A DNA stretch of 64,000 nt from Arthrobacter sp. M4 (GCF_020251205.1 NZ_JAIWYX010000007.1:62001-126000); one strand, 5' to 3'; counted from the first letter of the stretch, positions 35,551-44,281 are shown. The notes: generated by a model not told the origin, from the letters alone. Numbers and translations are program-made.

Positions 35551-37464
35551 ATGAGCATGGATCGCGTGGCGTGGAGTTCGCTATACAACATCACTCGTGC
35601 CAAAACCGGTTCGCAGCCGTTCTCGAAGGCCACGCTCAAGCGGGTTCTCGCCTTCGCCAGGCCGCACCGGTCGAGGTTGGTGGCGTTCGTTCTGGCGTCG
35701 ATTGTGACCGCCATCCTTGCGGTGGCGACGCCGGTGCTCGCCGGGCAGGTGGTGGATGCCATTATTGCGGGTGCAGGCGCCAATGTCGTGATTGGCCTCG
35801 CGTTGCTGATCGCCGGGGTGGCCATTGCGGAAGCTGGATTGGGACTGCTGACTAGGTGGCTGTCCGCAACCATTGGCGAAGGTGTGATTGTGGACCTTCG
35901 CACCCGGGTGTTCGACCATGTGCAGCGCATGCCCATCGCATTCTTTACGCGTACCCGCACCGGCGCCCTGGTGAGTCGCCTCAACAACGACGTCATTGGC
36001 GCCCAATCAGCGTTCGCGGGAACGTTGTCCGGGGTGGTGAGCAACGTCGTCGCACTGGCCCTGACGTTGGGCGTTATGCTCAACAAGTCCTGGCTGGTCA
36101 CGGTGCTTGCCATGGTCCTGCTGCCCATCTTCCTCATCCCTGCCCGTCGCATGGGTGGCCGCCTGGCCGACCTGCGGCGCGAGTCCGCGGGGCACAATGC
36201 CGCGATGAGCACCCAGATGACGGAGCGGTTCTCCGCCCCTGGTGCCACGCTGGTGAAGCTCTTTGGACGGCCGGAGGACGAGTCACGGGAATTTGCCCTG
36301 CGGGCTGGTCGAGTGCGCGATATTGGCGTGCGGACGGCCATGCTCCAGTTCACTTTCATCACCGCCCTGACCCTGGTGTCCGCCCTGGCGCTGGCCCTTG
36401 TGTACGGGCTGGGCGGTTGGCTGGCCATCTCCGGGCAGCTGGCCGCGGGCGACGTCGTGGTGCTGGCCTTGCTGCTCACCCGCCTCTATGCGCCACTCAC
36501 TGCACTGTCCAACGCCCGAGTGGAAGTCATGAGTGCCCTGGTCAGTTTTGAGCGTGTCTTCGAAATCCTTGACCTGGAGCCGCTGATCAAGGAAAAGCCG
36601 GATGCTGTGGCAATCCCGCCTGGCGCCGTGGCGGTGGAGTTCGACAACGTCAGATTTGCTTACCCTTCCGCGGACAAGGTGTCCCTGGCCTCGCTTGAAG
36701 AAGTGGCCACACTGGATACACGCGGTGGAGAGGAAGTCCTGCACGGGATCAGCTTCCGTGTGGAACCCGGGCAGACCGTTGCCCTGGTGGGTTCCTCGGG
36801 TGCTGGAAAATCGACCGTCGCCCAGTTGCTCTCCCGGTTGTACGACGTCGACTCCGGCGCCGTCCGCTTAGGCGGCTCTGATGCCCGGACCGGGTTGGAC
36901 GTCAGGGACGCAACGTTCAGTTCCCTCCGCGACACCCTCGGGATGGTGACCCAGGACGGTCATCTCTTCCACGAGAGCATTGCCTCCAACCTTCGGCTCG
37001 CAAAGCCGGACGCTACGGAGGACGAGATGTGGGATGTGCTGCGCCGGGCCCGCCTGGAAGCAATGATCCGCTCGCTACCGGACGGGCTGGAGACAGTGGT
37101 GGGGGAGCGTGGCTACCGGCTCTCCGGGGGCGAGCGCCAGCGGCTCACCATCGCGCGCCTGCTCATTGCCCAGCCACGCGTCGTCATCCTGGACGAGGCG
37201 ACCGCCGCGTTGGATTCCACCAATGAAGCCGCGGTTCAGGCTGCCCTTGGGGAAGCGCTGGAAGGCCGTACCGCCGTCGTTATTGCCCACCGCTTGTCCA
37301 CTATCAGGGCCGCTGACGAGATCCTGGTGGTTGAAGACGGCAACATAGTGGAACGCGGCACCCACATCGGGCTTCTTGCGGCCGACGGCCGTTACGCAGA
37401 GCTGTACCGTACCCAGTTTGAAGAGGCGACGGCCGTTGCGCGGGAGGCCGTGCCTGAAGCGTAG
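35551..37464 (+). CDS. ABC exporter, fused transmembrane and ATPase domains
   Basis: This 637-residue half-transporter has six transmembrane helices in ~40-335 (first hydrophobic stretch LVAFVLASIVTAILAVATPV, coupling-type region MPIAFFTRTRTGALVSRLNND) and an ATPase domain (~360-625) with Walker A GSSGAGKST, Q-loop VTQDGHLFH, signature LSGGERQRL, Walker B RVVILDEATAALDS and switch His in VIAHRLSTIR. It should act as a dimer exporting lipid, peptide or drug substrates. It begins 34 bp after the ABC-F gene, so the two are probably cotranscribed, which favours a resistance/export theme (inference). ATG 35551 follows GAGGAAGGAAG. Confidence 0.92.
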   Translation: MSMDRVAWSSLYNITRAKTGSQPFSKATLKRVLAFARPHRSRLVAFVLASIVTAILAVATPVLAGQVVDAIIAGAGANVVIGLALLIAGVAIAEAGLGLLTRWLSATIGEGVIVDLRTRVFDHVQRMPIAFFTRTRTGALVSRLNNDVIGAQSAFAGTLSGVVSNVVALALTLGVMLNKSWLVTVLAMVLLPIFLIPARRMGGRLADLRRESAGHNAAMSTQMTERFSAPGATLVKLFGRPEDESREFALRAGRVRDIGVRTAMLQFTFITALTLVSALALALVYGLGGWLAISGQLAAGDVVVLALLLTRLYAPLTALSNARVEVMSALVSFERVFEILDLEPLIKEKPDAVAIPPGAVAVEFDNVRFAYPSADKVSLASLEEVATLDTRGGEEVLHGISFRVEPGQTVALVGSSGAGKSTVAQLLSRLYDVDSGAVRLGGSDARTGLDVRDATFSSLRDTLGMVTQDGHLFHESIASNLRLAKPDATEDEMWDVLRRARLEAMIRSLPDGLETVVGERGYRLSGGERQRLTIARLLIAQPRVVILDEATAALDSTNEAAVQAALGEALEGRTAVVIAHRLSTIRAADEILVVEDGNIVERGTHIGLLAADGRYAELYRTQFEEATAVAREAVPEA

Positions 37465-37474
37465 CTGCGATTCC

Positions 37475-39712
37475 TTATGCGGGTTTCAGTGCAGTTCGCC
37501 AGGCGCCAACTGCCTTGGCTACGGCAAAGGACCAGGTGGCGCTGCTGCTAGTGCCCGCCGTGGGCTGTGGCACGTCAGCCTCTTCGGCAACCTGGCCACC
37601 GGCGGCTTCCCACTGTTCGGTCCACCCGCTGGGCGGGGTGGTTCCCGGAGATGCGGCGTCGAAGCCCAGACCGCCTATGAGCATGGCGCCATTGCTGGCT
37701 GTGGTGATGCCCGGCAGGGTGATGCTCGTTGCGGAATAGGTGGTGTCCACGGACGTCGTAACGGTGGCGTCAAGGGGCGAACTTTGGTTTACCCCGCGGT
37801 AGGCCGTGATGCCTCCGCCCCATTTGACTGCGCTGCTGAGGGTCCAGGTGAAGCTGCCGGGGTCTCCTGATGCAACCACGTGGTAATACACAGAGACCCG
37901 AGCCCCGGACGACGACGAGCTGTTGATGGACAGGGCGTTCACGATCGGCGTCCATCCACTTGGTGCTGTGGGCGTCGGGTTGAGGTCGGTGGTGAAAGCG
38001 GCAATCAGGAGGTCGCCGGCTGTGATTCCCGCGGGTGCGGGGAGCGTTAGGGCCGTGGTGGCTGTTGCCGAATAGACGGTGGCGGAGCCAACAGCGGACA
38101 CTGAGCCCGTTGGGCCAGGGCTGGGTGCTGTCGCCGTGATAGTGCCGCTGCTGGAGCTTGAGCCACTGCTGTTGGTGACTGCCAGGGCAACGGGGTAGCT
38201 GCCGGCGTTGTTATAAACGTGTGAGGGGTTCTGGGCAGCGGATGTGCCGCCGTCACCGAAAGTCCACGACCACGACGTCGGCGCTCCGGTGGACGTGTCT
38301 GTGAAGTTCACAGTCAGGGGTGCTGTTCCTGTGGTTGGCGATGCTGTGAAGGAGGCGATGGGCGCCGCCGGTGGGGGCGGTGGCGGTGGCGTGCCAAGGC
38401 TCCTGTCCGAATACCAGTAACGTTTGGTCACATTGTTGCTGGCCATCACAACGATGCCGGTGGTGGCATCTACGCCTTGCTTAGTGGTGGTTACGTCGTT
38501 CAGGTTGGCCGAGGATCCATCCTGGATCACCGGAGTGCCGCGACCGGATCCAAAGACGGGATTGTCCATGGAAGCCGTTTTTTCGTAGATGCTCCCGGCG
38601 ACGCCGGAGAATGCGCACCCGCTAACGGACGTGGAAGGTGCCGTGTGGAAGGCATGGACCAGGTTGTTTTGCGTATCCAGGAGGATCTGCGGTCGCGTAA
38701 CGCAGTCACCCGCGGTCGCGATCGTGGATTTAGTAAAGGAGCCGGTACCGGGCCTGAACACCAGCAGTTGCAATTCCGGCAGCGTGGGATCCGAAGAGAA
38801 GTCGTTGAAGCTTGTCTTAATGGCGGCGAAGACCCGTCCAGACGTATCCGCTTGCAACGATTTGACGTTCATATGGTCATCGGCTTGTCCCTTGGCCTTG
38901 ACAGCCGGCTGAACGTTCCATGACGAGGCCGCGGTGGGGGCCGTTCCGTCGGTGCGGGTCGCCCACCACATGGTTCCGGTGAGATGGTCGCTCCACATAA
39001 CGCCCATCTTGTTGTTCCGGTAGGCCACGATCGCGGAAATGTCATCCGGCGCCGGAGTCGGGTCTGGAACTGGCAACACAAACGGGGTCGACCAGCTGGT
39101 CCCTCCCGGGGCGGAATTGTTCACGTAGACCGTGTTGGTGTATCCGGAAGTGGAATTCCCGGATACCTGCGTCCACGTGGCCCAGATCGCTCCGGTGGAG
39201 TCCTTATCGATGGTCATGGACTCGCTGCTGTTGTTGTTGATGGTGGTTGGGAAGCCAGCATCAAGGCTGTATATGCCTGCGGAATAGCTATAGCGGTACA
39301 GCTTGGCGGGCTGGCCGGCCACCGAAGGCTTAGGGGTCCCGTCGCCAGTGATCGTCACCGCGTGGGAGGCGATATACAGCCGCGAACCATCCCACAAAGC
39401 GTCGGCCAGGGTATTGCTCCGCGAGTCATTCCGGACGCCCGTGTCCACCCACGTCTTAGTAGGGCGATCCAGGCGGTAGATGCTCCAGCCGCTGCCCGTG
39501 GTCCACATGTCGGCCCACCATGATCCGTCATTCCACCAGAGCTTGCTCTGGGGTTTGTCCGAGGTTGGGGGATTAACGACGCCCGAATAACTGATGCTCT
39601 GAGTGCCGTAGTCTGCGGCGGCCTGGGCGGGGCTTGCTAACCCTGCAAGTCCGGCGATCGCCAGGCAAAACGCCAGAAGCTCGCTTACATAGCGACGCTG
39701 GTAGGATCTCAT
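37475..39712 (-). CDS. Secreted PKD-domain protein with N-terminal propeller-like region
   Basis: The protein has 745 residues. A signal peptide (~1-32, LAFCLAIAGLAGLASPAQA) precedes a large region (~35-440) of repeated beta-strand/loop units rich in Trp, Asn and Ser (SKLWWNDGSWWADMW, LYIASHAVTITGDG, GVMWSDHLTGTMWWATRTDG), suggestive of a beta-propeller such as sialidase-like folds. A proline run (PPPPPPP) follows, then one PKD domain (~450-530, with SWSWTFGDGGTSA and HVYNNAGSYPVAL), and a C-terminal beta-sandwich (~545-745). ATG 39712 follows GGAGGG. No catalytic residues or anchor are recognised; extracellular glycan or protein binding is a guess. Confidence 0.82.
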   Translation of the reverse strand: MRSYQRRYVSELLAFCLAIAGLAGLASPAQAAADYGTQSISYSGVVNPPTSDKPQSKLWWNDGSWWADMWTTGSGWSIYRLDRPTKTWVDTGVRNDSRSNTLADALWDGSRLYIASHAVTITGDGTPKPSVAGQPAKLYRYSYSAGIYSLDAGFPTTINNNSSESMTIDKDSTGAIWATWTQVSGNSTSGYTNTVYVNNSAPGGTSWSTPFVLPVPDPTPAPDDISAIVAYRNNKMGVMWSDHLTGTMWWATRTDGTAPTAASSWNVQPAVKAKGQADDHMNVKSLQADTSGRVFAAIKTSFNDFSSDPTLPELQLLVFRPGTGSFTKSTIATAGDCVTRPQILLDTQNNLVHAFHTAPSTSVSGCAFSGVAGSIYEKTASMDNPVFGSGRGTPVIQDGSSANLNDVTTTKQGVDATTGIVVMASNNVTKRYWYSDRSLGTPPPPPPPAAPIASFTASPTTGTAPLTVNFTDTSTGAPTSWSWTFGDGGTSAAQNPSHVYNNAGSYPVALAVTNSSGSSSSSGTITATAPSPGPTGSVSAVGSATVYSATATTALTLPAPAGITAGDLLIAAFTTDLNPTPTAPSGWTPIVNALSINSSSSSGARVSVYYHVVASGDPGSFTWTLSSAVKWGGGITAYRGVNQSSPLDATVTTSVDTTYSATSITLPGITTASNGAMLIGGLGFDAASPGTTPPSGWTEQWEAAGGQVAEEADVPQPTAGTSSSATWSFAVAKAVGAWRTALKPA

Positions 39713-39833
39713 CGCGGCCCTCCGTACAGCGGGACGAACGCATGGACGCCTGAGACCCTGGTGCCAAACATGGTCTATTGAGAGCTTACGCCTCTCTGAA
39801 AGTGGCGCAATACATCGCCGACAGCGATTTTCC

Positions 39834-40244
39834 CTACGATTCGGAAGCCGACAAGAGCGGCAGGATATGGTCCGTCAGCAGGGGTGCCAGATCGTCGGGA
39901 TGCTCGTCCTCCATGTCCAGCCAGCGGATCTCTGCGATCTCAGCCGAGGGGTGTGCCTCCCAGTGACCGGGGGCCGTGAACACCGTAGCCTCGATGTCGG
40001 TGGCCGCTTCATTGGCCGCCGCAGCGAGCCAAACACCCAACGGCTTGAGTTCATGCGGTGCAACGTTGATGCCTACTTCTTCGGCGAGCTCGCGGGAGGC
40101 AGCCTCGGCGGCGGTTTCGCCTGGCTCGGGTTTTCCGCCCGGATGCATGAACTTGTCCGTGCCGCGTTTCCGGACAGTAAGAAGCCTTCCCGCGGCGTCG
40201 AAAACGCACACCGCGCTGACCACAATCACGGACGTCTCAGGCAT
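39834..40244 (-). CDS. Nudix hydrolase
   Basis: The protein has 136 residues. The complete Nudix box is present: G-KPEPG-E-TAAEAAS-RE-L-AEEVG, matching GX5EX7REUXEEXGU, which binds the metal and cleaves nucleoside-diphosphate-linked compounds. Following residues (GHWEAHPSAEIAEIRWLDME) are typical of small (d)NTP- or sugar-nucleotide-processing members. Substrate unknown. Its start overlaps the end of the DUF6314 gene by 8 bp, implying coupled translation. The 120 bp downstream to the PKD gene show no feature. Confidence 0.92.
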   Translation of the reverse strand: MPETSVIVVSAVCVFDAAGRLLTVRKRGTDKFMHPGGKPEPGETAAEAASRELAEEVGINVAPHELKPLGVWLAAAANEAATDIEATVFTAPGHWEAHPSAEIAEIRWLDMEDEHPDDLAPLLTDHILPLLSASES

Positions 40245-40683
40245 GATTCCTCCTCAGCCGGGATTCGAGCAGCAGGTCCTTCGCCGGCCCGCGAACGTCC
40301 CAAACGTAGCTGAACTCGTCCGGCCCGAGCCATTCATAATGCACCACATAGGTGTCCGGGTCGCACCAGTGCTGGTCGCTGCTCTGCGTTGCGGCAAACC
40401 CCATGCGGTGGAAGGGACGCCCATCCGGGAAGAACATGTCCATGGCCGCAGCATCTTCCGTGGGCCGCAGGACATACTCGCGGTAGGCGGATCCCGCGTG
40501 GTCGCCCCATTCCATGGTTCCGTCTTCGCGGTAGTCCAGGCCGCCGTCGTGGTTGGGTTTGTAAAGGGCGACGCCGGTAAAGGTGCCGGCGCGGCCCGAG
40601 CCGCGGTCCCGCATGGTCCGCTCCACGGACCATGCTCCTGACAGGTAAGCGCGCAGGTCCTGGGTGGGCTCCTGGTCTTTCAA
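40237..40683 (-). CDS. DUF6314 family protein
   Basis: The protein has 148 residues and resembles a lipocalin-like single-domain protein: LRAYLSGAWSVERTMRDRGS, TFTGVALYKPNHDG, REYVLRPTEDAAAMDMFFPD, CDPDTYVVHYEWLGPDEFSYVWDVRGPAKD. This is the DUF6314 pattern, and DUF6314 is, as I recall, often linked with Nudix genes, as here. The function is unknown; a small-ligand-binding barrel is the likely fold. It starts 2 bp after the 3' end of the tRNA-Arg gene on the same strand. Confidence 0.82.
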   Translation of the reverse strand: MKDQEPTQDLRAYLSGAWSVERTMRDRGSGRAGTFTGVALYKPNHDGGLDYREDGTMEWGDHAGSAYREYVLRPTEDAAAMDMFFPDGRPFHRMGFAATQSSDQHWCDPDTYVVHYEWLGPDEFSYVWDVRGPAKDLLLESRLRRNHA

Positions 40684-40684
40684 G

Positions 40685-40757
40685 TGCCCTCGATTGGATT
40701 CGAACCAACGACACCGGCTTTAGGAGAGCCGTGCTCTATCCACTGAGCTACGAGGGC
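40685..40757 (-). tRNA. tRNA-Arg (anticodon CCU)
   Basis: The gene is 73 nt on the minus strand. The acceptor stem GCCCTCG pairs with CGAGGGC and the discriminator is A. The D arm is AGCTCAGTGGATAGAGC, the anticodon stem-loop GGCTCTCCTAAAGCC has loop CTCCTAA with anticodon CCT (reads AGG), and the T arm is GTTGGTTCGAATCCAAT. CCA is not encoded. Confidence 0.97.
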
Positions 40758-40882
40758 CTGCGCCTTTAGAGCCTGTACAGGCCGCGGGCACGCATACAAG
40801 CATACAAGCTGCACGTGTCCGCGACACACCACCCAAAGCCCGGCATCCAGGGGCTCAAACTCTGACGGCTAGGCTGGCGGTC

Positions 40883-41665
40883 ATGAGTGACCGCAGCGCA
40901 GCACCCCAGGCCAGCCTGGAACGGGCAGGCCTGATTCCGGATGGGCTTCCTGACTCTGCTTCCACAAGGGCCTACATCGGTGGCTGGGCGCAGCTGAGCG
41001 TGGTGCAATACTTCGTCGCTGAGTCTGCGGTCATTGAGGCGTGGGCAGGTCCCGTTCCGTACAGCCGAAGGACGGGTTTCATCAGCGACCTCGGGGCAAT
41101 CAACTGCGGAGACTATGAGGGCCGTGCCGTGTGCTCGCCGCTGCACCTGCTGATGAATGCCTCGTTTGTGGTTCAGGGGCTTGGCCTCTTTCTTGGGGCG
41201 CTGCTGGTGAGCACAGCGTTGCTCTGTATCGCCGCGAGGCCCGGTGTGCGGCCGGATCCACAACGGCGCAAACCGTGGCTCGGTGCGGCCGCAGTGCGAA
41301 TTTTGACTGCATTTGCCGGGGCCGGGACAGTGATCGTGGGATTGGTACCGGAAGACCTGCTGTCGCCGTGGCATCTGTTGGGCGCCGTGACGTTCTTCGT
41401 GGGTGGCGGTACTGCCCTCCTGGTGCTGGGGATTCTTTGGCTGCGCCACACTGGCATGAGCTGGTTCATTGGGGTCTGCGGCGTAGTGACCCTTGTGGCG
41501 CTCGCGGTGGGCGGCCTGACGGCCATGCATGTGCCGGAGCCCGGGACCCTCGAGCGGCTTATGGCCTATCCGGTGACCATCGGCTATAGCGCGGCGGGAC
41601 TGGTCATCGCCCAGCGGGTCAGGAGTCGAAGAGCGGAGCTTAGACACGCACGGGCATCGGGCTGA
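40883..41665 (+). CDS. DUF998 membrane protein, copy 1
   Basis: This 260-residue protein has about six hydrophobic helices. DUF998 hallmarks are the early RxGFISDLGAxNC-like segment (RRTGFISDLGAINCGDYEGR), VCSPLHLLMNASFVVQGLGL and the late VPEPGTLERLMAYPVTIGY. The function is unknown. It is paralogous to the next gene. TAGGCT at 40870-40875 is a good -10 placed 7 nt before the ATG, and no Shine-Dalgarno is present, so the transcript is probably leaderless. Confidence 0.88.
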   Translation: MSDRSAAPQASLERAGLIPDGLPDSASTRAYIGGWAQLSVVQYFVAESAVIEAWAGPVPYSRRTGFISDLGAINCGDYEGRAVCSPLHLLMNASFVVQGLGLFLGALLVSTALLCIAARPGVRPDPQRRKPWLGAAAVRILTAFAGAGTVIVGLVPEDLLSPWHLLGAVTFFVGGGTALLVLGILWLRHTGMSWFIGVCGVVTLVALAVGGLTAMHVPEPGTLERLMAYPVTIGYSAAGLVIAQRVRSRRAELRHARASG

Positions 41666-41735
41666 TTTCTGCCAGGCCGAGTCCCGCCGAACTGGGTCTA
41701 TTCGGCGTCCCGACGGCGGGTCTATCCTGTGCCGT

Positions 41736-41816
41736 ATGACGACGGGGGACAGTCAATGATCGCGGCGGCGGGCCGATGACGGCGGACGGCTCATGACGAC
41801 GGCGGGTGGGTCATGA
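41736..41816 (+). other. Chain of four mini-ORFs linked by ATGA junctions
   Basis: ATG codons at 41736, 41756, 41776 and 41793 open ORFs of 7, 7, 6 and 7 codons (MTTGDSQ, MIAAAGR, MTADGS, MTTAGGS). Each ends in a TGA that overlaps the next ATG as ATGA, and the last overlaps the DUF998 start at 41813. The spacings are 20, 20, 17 and 20 bp. The region includes two near-identical 20-bp units (41791-41810 and 41811-41830). TATCCT at 41723-41728 is a possible -10, 7 nt before the first ATG. Confidence 0.7.
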
Positions 41817-42694
41817 CGACGGCGGGTGCGGCGGCCGCGCGCGATCGCGCTTTGTTTCCTGACGTCGCAGGCCGTCGTGAGTTGGTGGGCGGTTGGGCCT
41901 CCCTGACCCTGATTCACTACTTTGTGGTGGAAGCCATCGCGTTGTCCGCTTGGCGCGGCACGCCGGATTACGACCGGCGGGCCCACGTGATCAGTGACCT
42001 TGGCGCGGCGCACTGTGGACCCTTCAATGGCTACGTCGTCTGTTCGCCGCTCAACTGGCTGATGAATGGTTCGTTTGTCCTGCAGTCGCTTGCCATGGTG
42101 CTGGGCGCGTTGATGCTGAGTACCGCGGTGTTGTCCGTCGCGGCCCAACCTGGCAGCCGGGCGGTCCGGCCTACTAAGGCGGCCCTGCTCTCCAAGGGTT
42201 CGCTCTTGCCCCGGAACGCCAGCCTTAGCGGCGTACCGTGGCTTGCCGCCGGAGCTGTGCGGTTGCTCATCCTGATTGCGGGCGTGGGACAGGGCATTGT
42301 GGGCGTGGTTCCCGAAGATACAAACCTCACGCTCCACTTGACTGGAGCCGGGATGTACTTCATTGCCGGCCCTCTATCCCTGCTGGTCCTCGGTGTCGTG
42401 TGGGTAAAGTACACGGCGATGGGCTGGATGGTGATTCTCTTCGGCGTAGTTTCCTCGTCGGCAACCGCGTACGTCCTGGCGGCAGGCCTCCGCGTGGCCG
42501 AACCAGGCGCCATCGAGCGCACCATGGCGTATCCAATCATCCTTGGCCTGTCCCTGGTGGGCCTCATAGTGGCCCAACGCGTTCATCGCCAGCGGAAGCT
42601 TGTCAGGACCGCCGCGCGGTCCGCCGGCCAAGCAGCACAGCAGCGCCACCCGCAAGCAGGCTCAGCAGGAACAGCACCCACCCCGCGACCGTAA
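41813..42694 (+). CDS. DUF998 membrane protein, copy 2
   Basis: The protein has 293 residues and is clearly homologous to copy 1 along its length: GGWASLTLIHYFVVEAIALS, RRAHVISDLGAAHCGPFNG, VCSPLNWLMNGSFVLQSLAM and VAEPGAIERTMAYPIILGLS. It has about six helices. A ~35-residue loop near 115-150 is longer than in copy 1. The C-terminal tail (~265-293) is basic and Gln/Ala-rich and is encoded where the gene overlaps the convergent gene by 92 bp. The start is fixed by the ATGA chain described at 41736-41816. Confidence 0.87.
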   Translation: MTTAGAAAARDRALFPDVAGRRELVGGWASLTLIHYFVVEAIALSAWRGTPDYDRRAHVISDLGAAHCGPFNGYVVCSPLNWLMNGSFVLQSLAMVLGALMLSTAVLSVAAQPGSRAVRPTKAALLSKGSLLPRNASLSGVPWLAAGAVRLLILIAGVGQGIVGVVPEDTNLTLHLTGAGMYFIAGPLSLLVLGVVWVKYTAMGWMVILFGVVSSSATAYVLAAGLRVAEPGAIERTMAYPIILGLSLVGLIVAQRVHRQRKLVRTAARSAGQAAQQRHPQAGSAGTAPTPRP

Positions 42695-43229
42695 GGATCG
42701 AGGCCAAAGCCACGCTCCCGGCGTCGGGCGTTGAAGCCTGGAGCGCACTATCAATGGCGACGTTGCCCCAGAGCCGAACCACGGCAAAGAGAATCGGCAG
42801 CGCCCACAGCGCCCAGCGTAGCGCTTTGCGGGCCACGTTGACACCGATCAGCAGCAGCCAGCTGAAGCCGAAAATCAGCGGGAACAGCATGCCTGCGGTT
42901 TTGTGGACGTAGTTCAACTGGCCGCGGGCTTCGTCGTCCATCACGTTGCGCAGCTGGGCCACGTAATCGGTCGAAAAGCCTCCGAACATTGAGTCCGGCA
43001 TCGCGAGGCCGTTGGATAGCTGGGTCATTTGGTTCAGGACGAGCAGATGCAGGTACCAGAAGAGGAAGACGCTAGCTACGACGCCCGCGATCACGATCAG
43101 GTTCGCATTGCTTTGCGCTTTTTGCGGGGTGCGCTGCGTGGTCGGATTGACCACAGGCGGCACGTGACGTTCCGGTATAACGGCCTTCGCGCCGTGCTTT
43201 TTGATGCGCTGGGCGGGAGTTTTGGCCAT
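42603..43229 (-). CDS. Membrane protein of unknown function
   Basis: The protein has 208 residues. A basic cytoplasmic N-terminus (~1-42, AKTPAQRIKKHGAK) is followed by helix 1 (~44-65), a ~45-residue outer loop (QMTQLSNGLAMPDSMFGGFS), and three more helices (~110-130, 138-155, 172-200) with a basic C-terminus (LLGRRTARRS). I do not recognise a family. Its 3' end overlaps the convergent DUF998 gene by 92 bp. The ATG at 43229 is the natural start (MAKTPAQRIKK). Confidence 0.78.
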   Translation of the reverse strand: MAKTPAQRIKKHGAKAVIPERHVPPVVNPTTQRTPQKAQSNANLIVIAGVVASVFLFWYLHLLVLNQMTQLSNGLAMPDSMFGGFSTDYVAQLRNVMDDEARGQLNYVHKTAGMLFPLIFGFSWLLLIGVNVARKALRWALWALPILFAVVRLWGNVAIDSALQASTPDAGSVALASILTVAGWVLFLLSLLAGGAAVLLGRRTARRS

Positions 43230-43287
43230 GTGTTCATTATCCCGTACGCCTTCTGACTCAGGTGGCGCTGCCCCTTAAGCTGGAGCC

Positions 43288-44163
43288 ATGACCACGGGCA
43301 GGCACACCGCATTGGAACTCGATCCTTCACTCAGCGACATCCAGTTGGCTTCGGCGCTTGTACGGGAAGCCGGCCAATTGGCCCTGCTGATGCGGATGGG
43401 CGGGTTGCAAAGGGAACGGAAGACCTCCGTGTCGGACATCGTCACCGCCGCAGATCGCGCCGCCGAGGCTTATGTCCTTGAGCAGCTTCGCCGATGCCGC
43501 CCCGAGGACGGCATCCTGGGCGAAGAAGGTTCCTCGGTTGCCGGCACAAGCGGCCGGACCTGGGTAATTGATCCCGTGGACGGGACCTACAACTTTGTGC
43601 ACGGTTCCACATATTGGTGCTCGGCGATTGCGTTGAAGTACGACGGCGATTCCCGGGCAGATCACGCCTCTCACCCGGGCGGCGGCTCCGTCGACCGGAA
43701 CCCGGATCCCGAGGTCGTTCTGGGCGCGATTTACCAGCCTGAGCTGGACAAGCTCTGGGTGGGAGGCACGGAACACCCTTCTACGCTGAATGGCGATCGG
43801 ATCCTTGCCCCGGCCGATCTGCCCCTGGCGGAGCTTGGTGCTGCGACCTACATCCACCCCATGTGGCTGGCGAATCCGATCTGCGCGATGCCCTGGCATG
43901 CGGCTGCGATCTCGGCCGCGTCCCTGCGCATGCTGGGTTCGGGCTCCTGCGATCTCGGCAGGGTGGCCGATGGCGAGATCGGCTGCTGGTTCCAGCACAG
44001 CTGCCCGGAATGGGACTGGCTGCCGGGCAAGGCGATCGTCCGCGCGGCCGGCGGGGACACCGGCGTCGTACGCGTTAACGGACTGGACTGGTTCCTCGCG
44101 GGAGGCCCGACGGCGGTCCGCGAGCTCCGCGCGGCCCTCACCTCGGGGCCGGACTTGAGTTAA
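43288..44163 (+). CDS. Inositol monophosphatase-family phosphatase
   Basis: The protein has 291 residues. Metal- and substrate-binding motifs are all present: KTSVSDIVTAADRAAE, GILGEEG (Glu ligand), WVIDPVDGTYNFVHG (DPVDGT signature) and PEWDWLPGKAIVRAAGG (WDxxAG-like ligand). Mg-dependent dephosphorylation of inositol phosphate or a related phosphate is expected; histidinol phosphate and others are possible for this family. A ~20-residue Asp/His/Gly-rich insert (~120-142) is unusual. It is not in the iol cluster, so the name should not be read as inositol catabolism. Confidence 0.9.
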   Translation: MTTGRHTALELDPSLSDIQLASALVREAGQLALLMRMGGLQRERKTSVSDIVTAADRAAEAYVLEQLRRCRPEDGILGEEGSSVAGTSGRTWVIDPVDGTYNFVHGSTYWCSAIALKYDGDSRADHASHPGGGSVDRNPDPEVVLGAIYQPELDKLWVGGTEHPSTLNGDRILAPADLPLAELGAATYIHPMWLANPICAMPWHAAAISAASLRMLGSGSCDLGRVADGEIGCWFQHSCPEWDWLPGKAIVRAAGGDTGVVRVNGLDWFLAGGPTAVRELRAALTSGPDLS

Positions 44164-44265
44164 AGGGCCCTCCCAAGCTGGACCGATGGTAGGTTCACGG
44201 GCCGGTTTCTTCCGGCACTTGTCCCCATAGCGGGGCGCCGGAACATGAGTGTCAGAGGGACCGCC

Positions 44266-44271
44266 TAGACT
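44266..44271 (+). promoter_or_regulatory. Predicted -10 element for a leaderless pcrA transcript
   Basis: TAGACT lies 10 nt upstream of ATG 44282 and no Shine-Dalgarno precedes that start, so transcription probably begins at or next to the start codon. Confidence 0.45.
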
Positions 44272-44281
44272 TGTAAACACC

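Noticed and set aside
43288..44163. Inositol monophosphatase-family gene as part of the inositol pathway
   Set aside because: It is 6 kb away from the iol genes with unrelated genes between, has no predicted iol operator, and the family acts on several phosphates.
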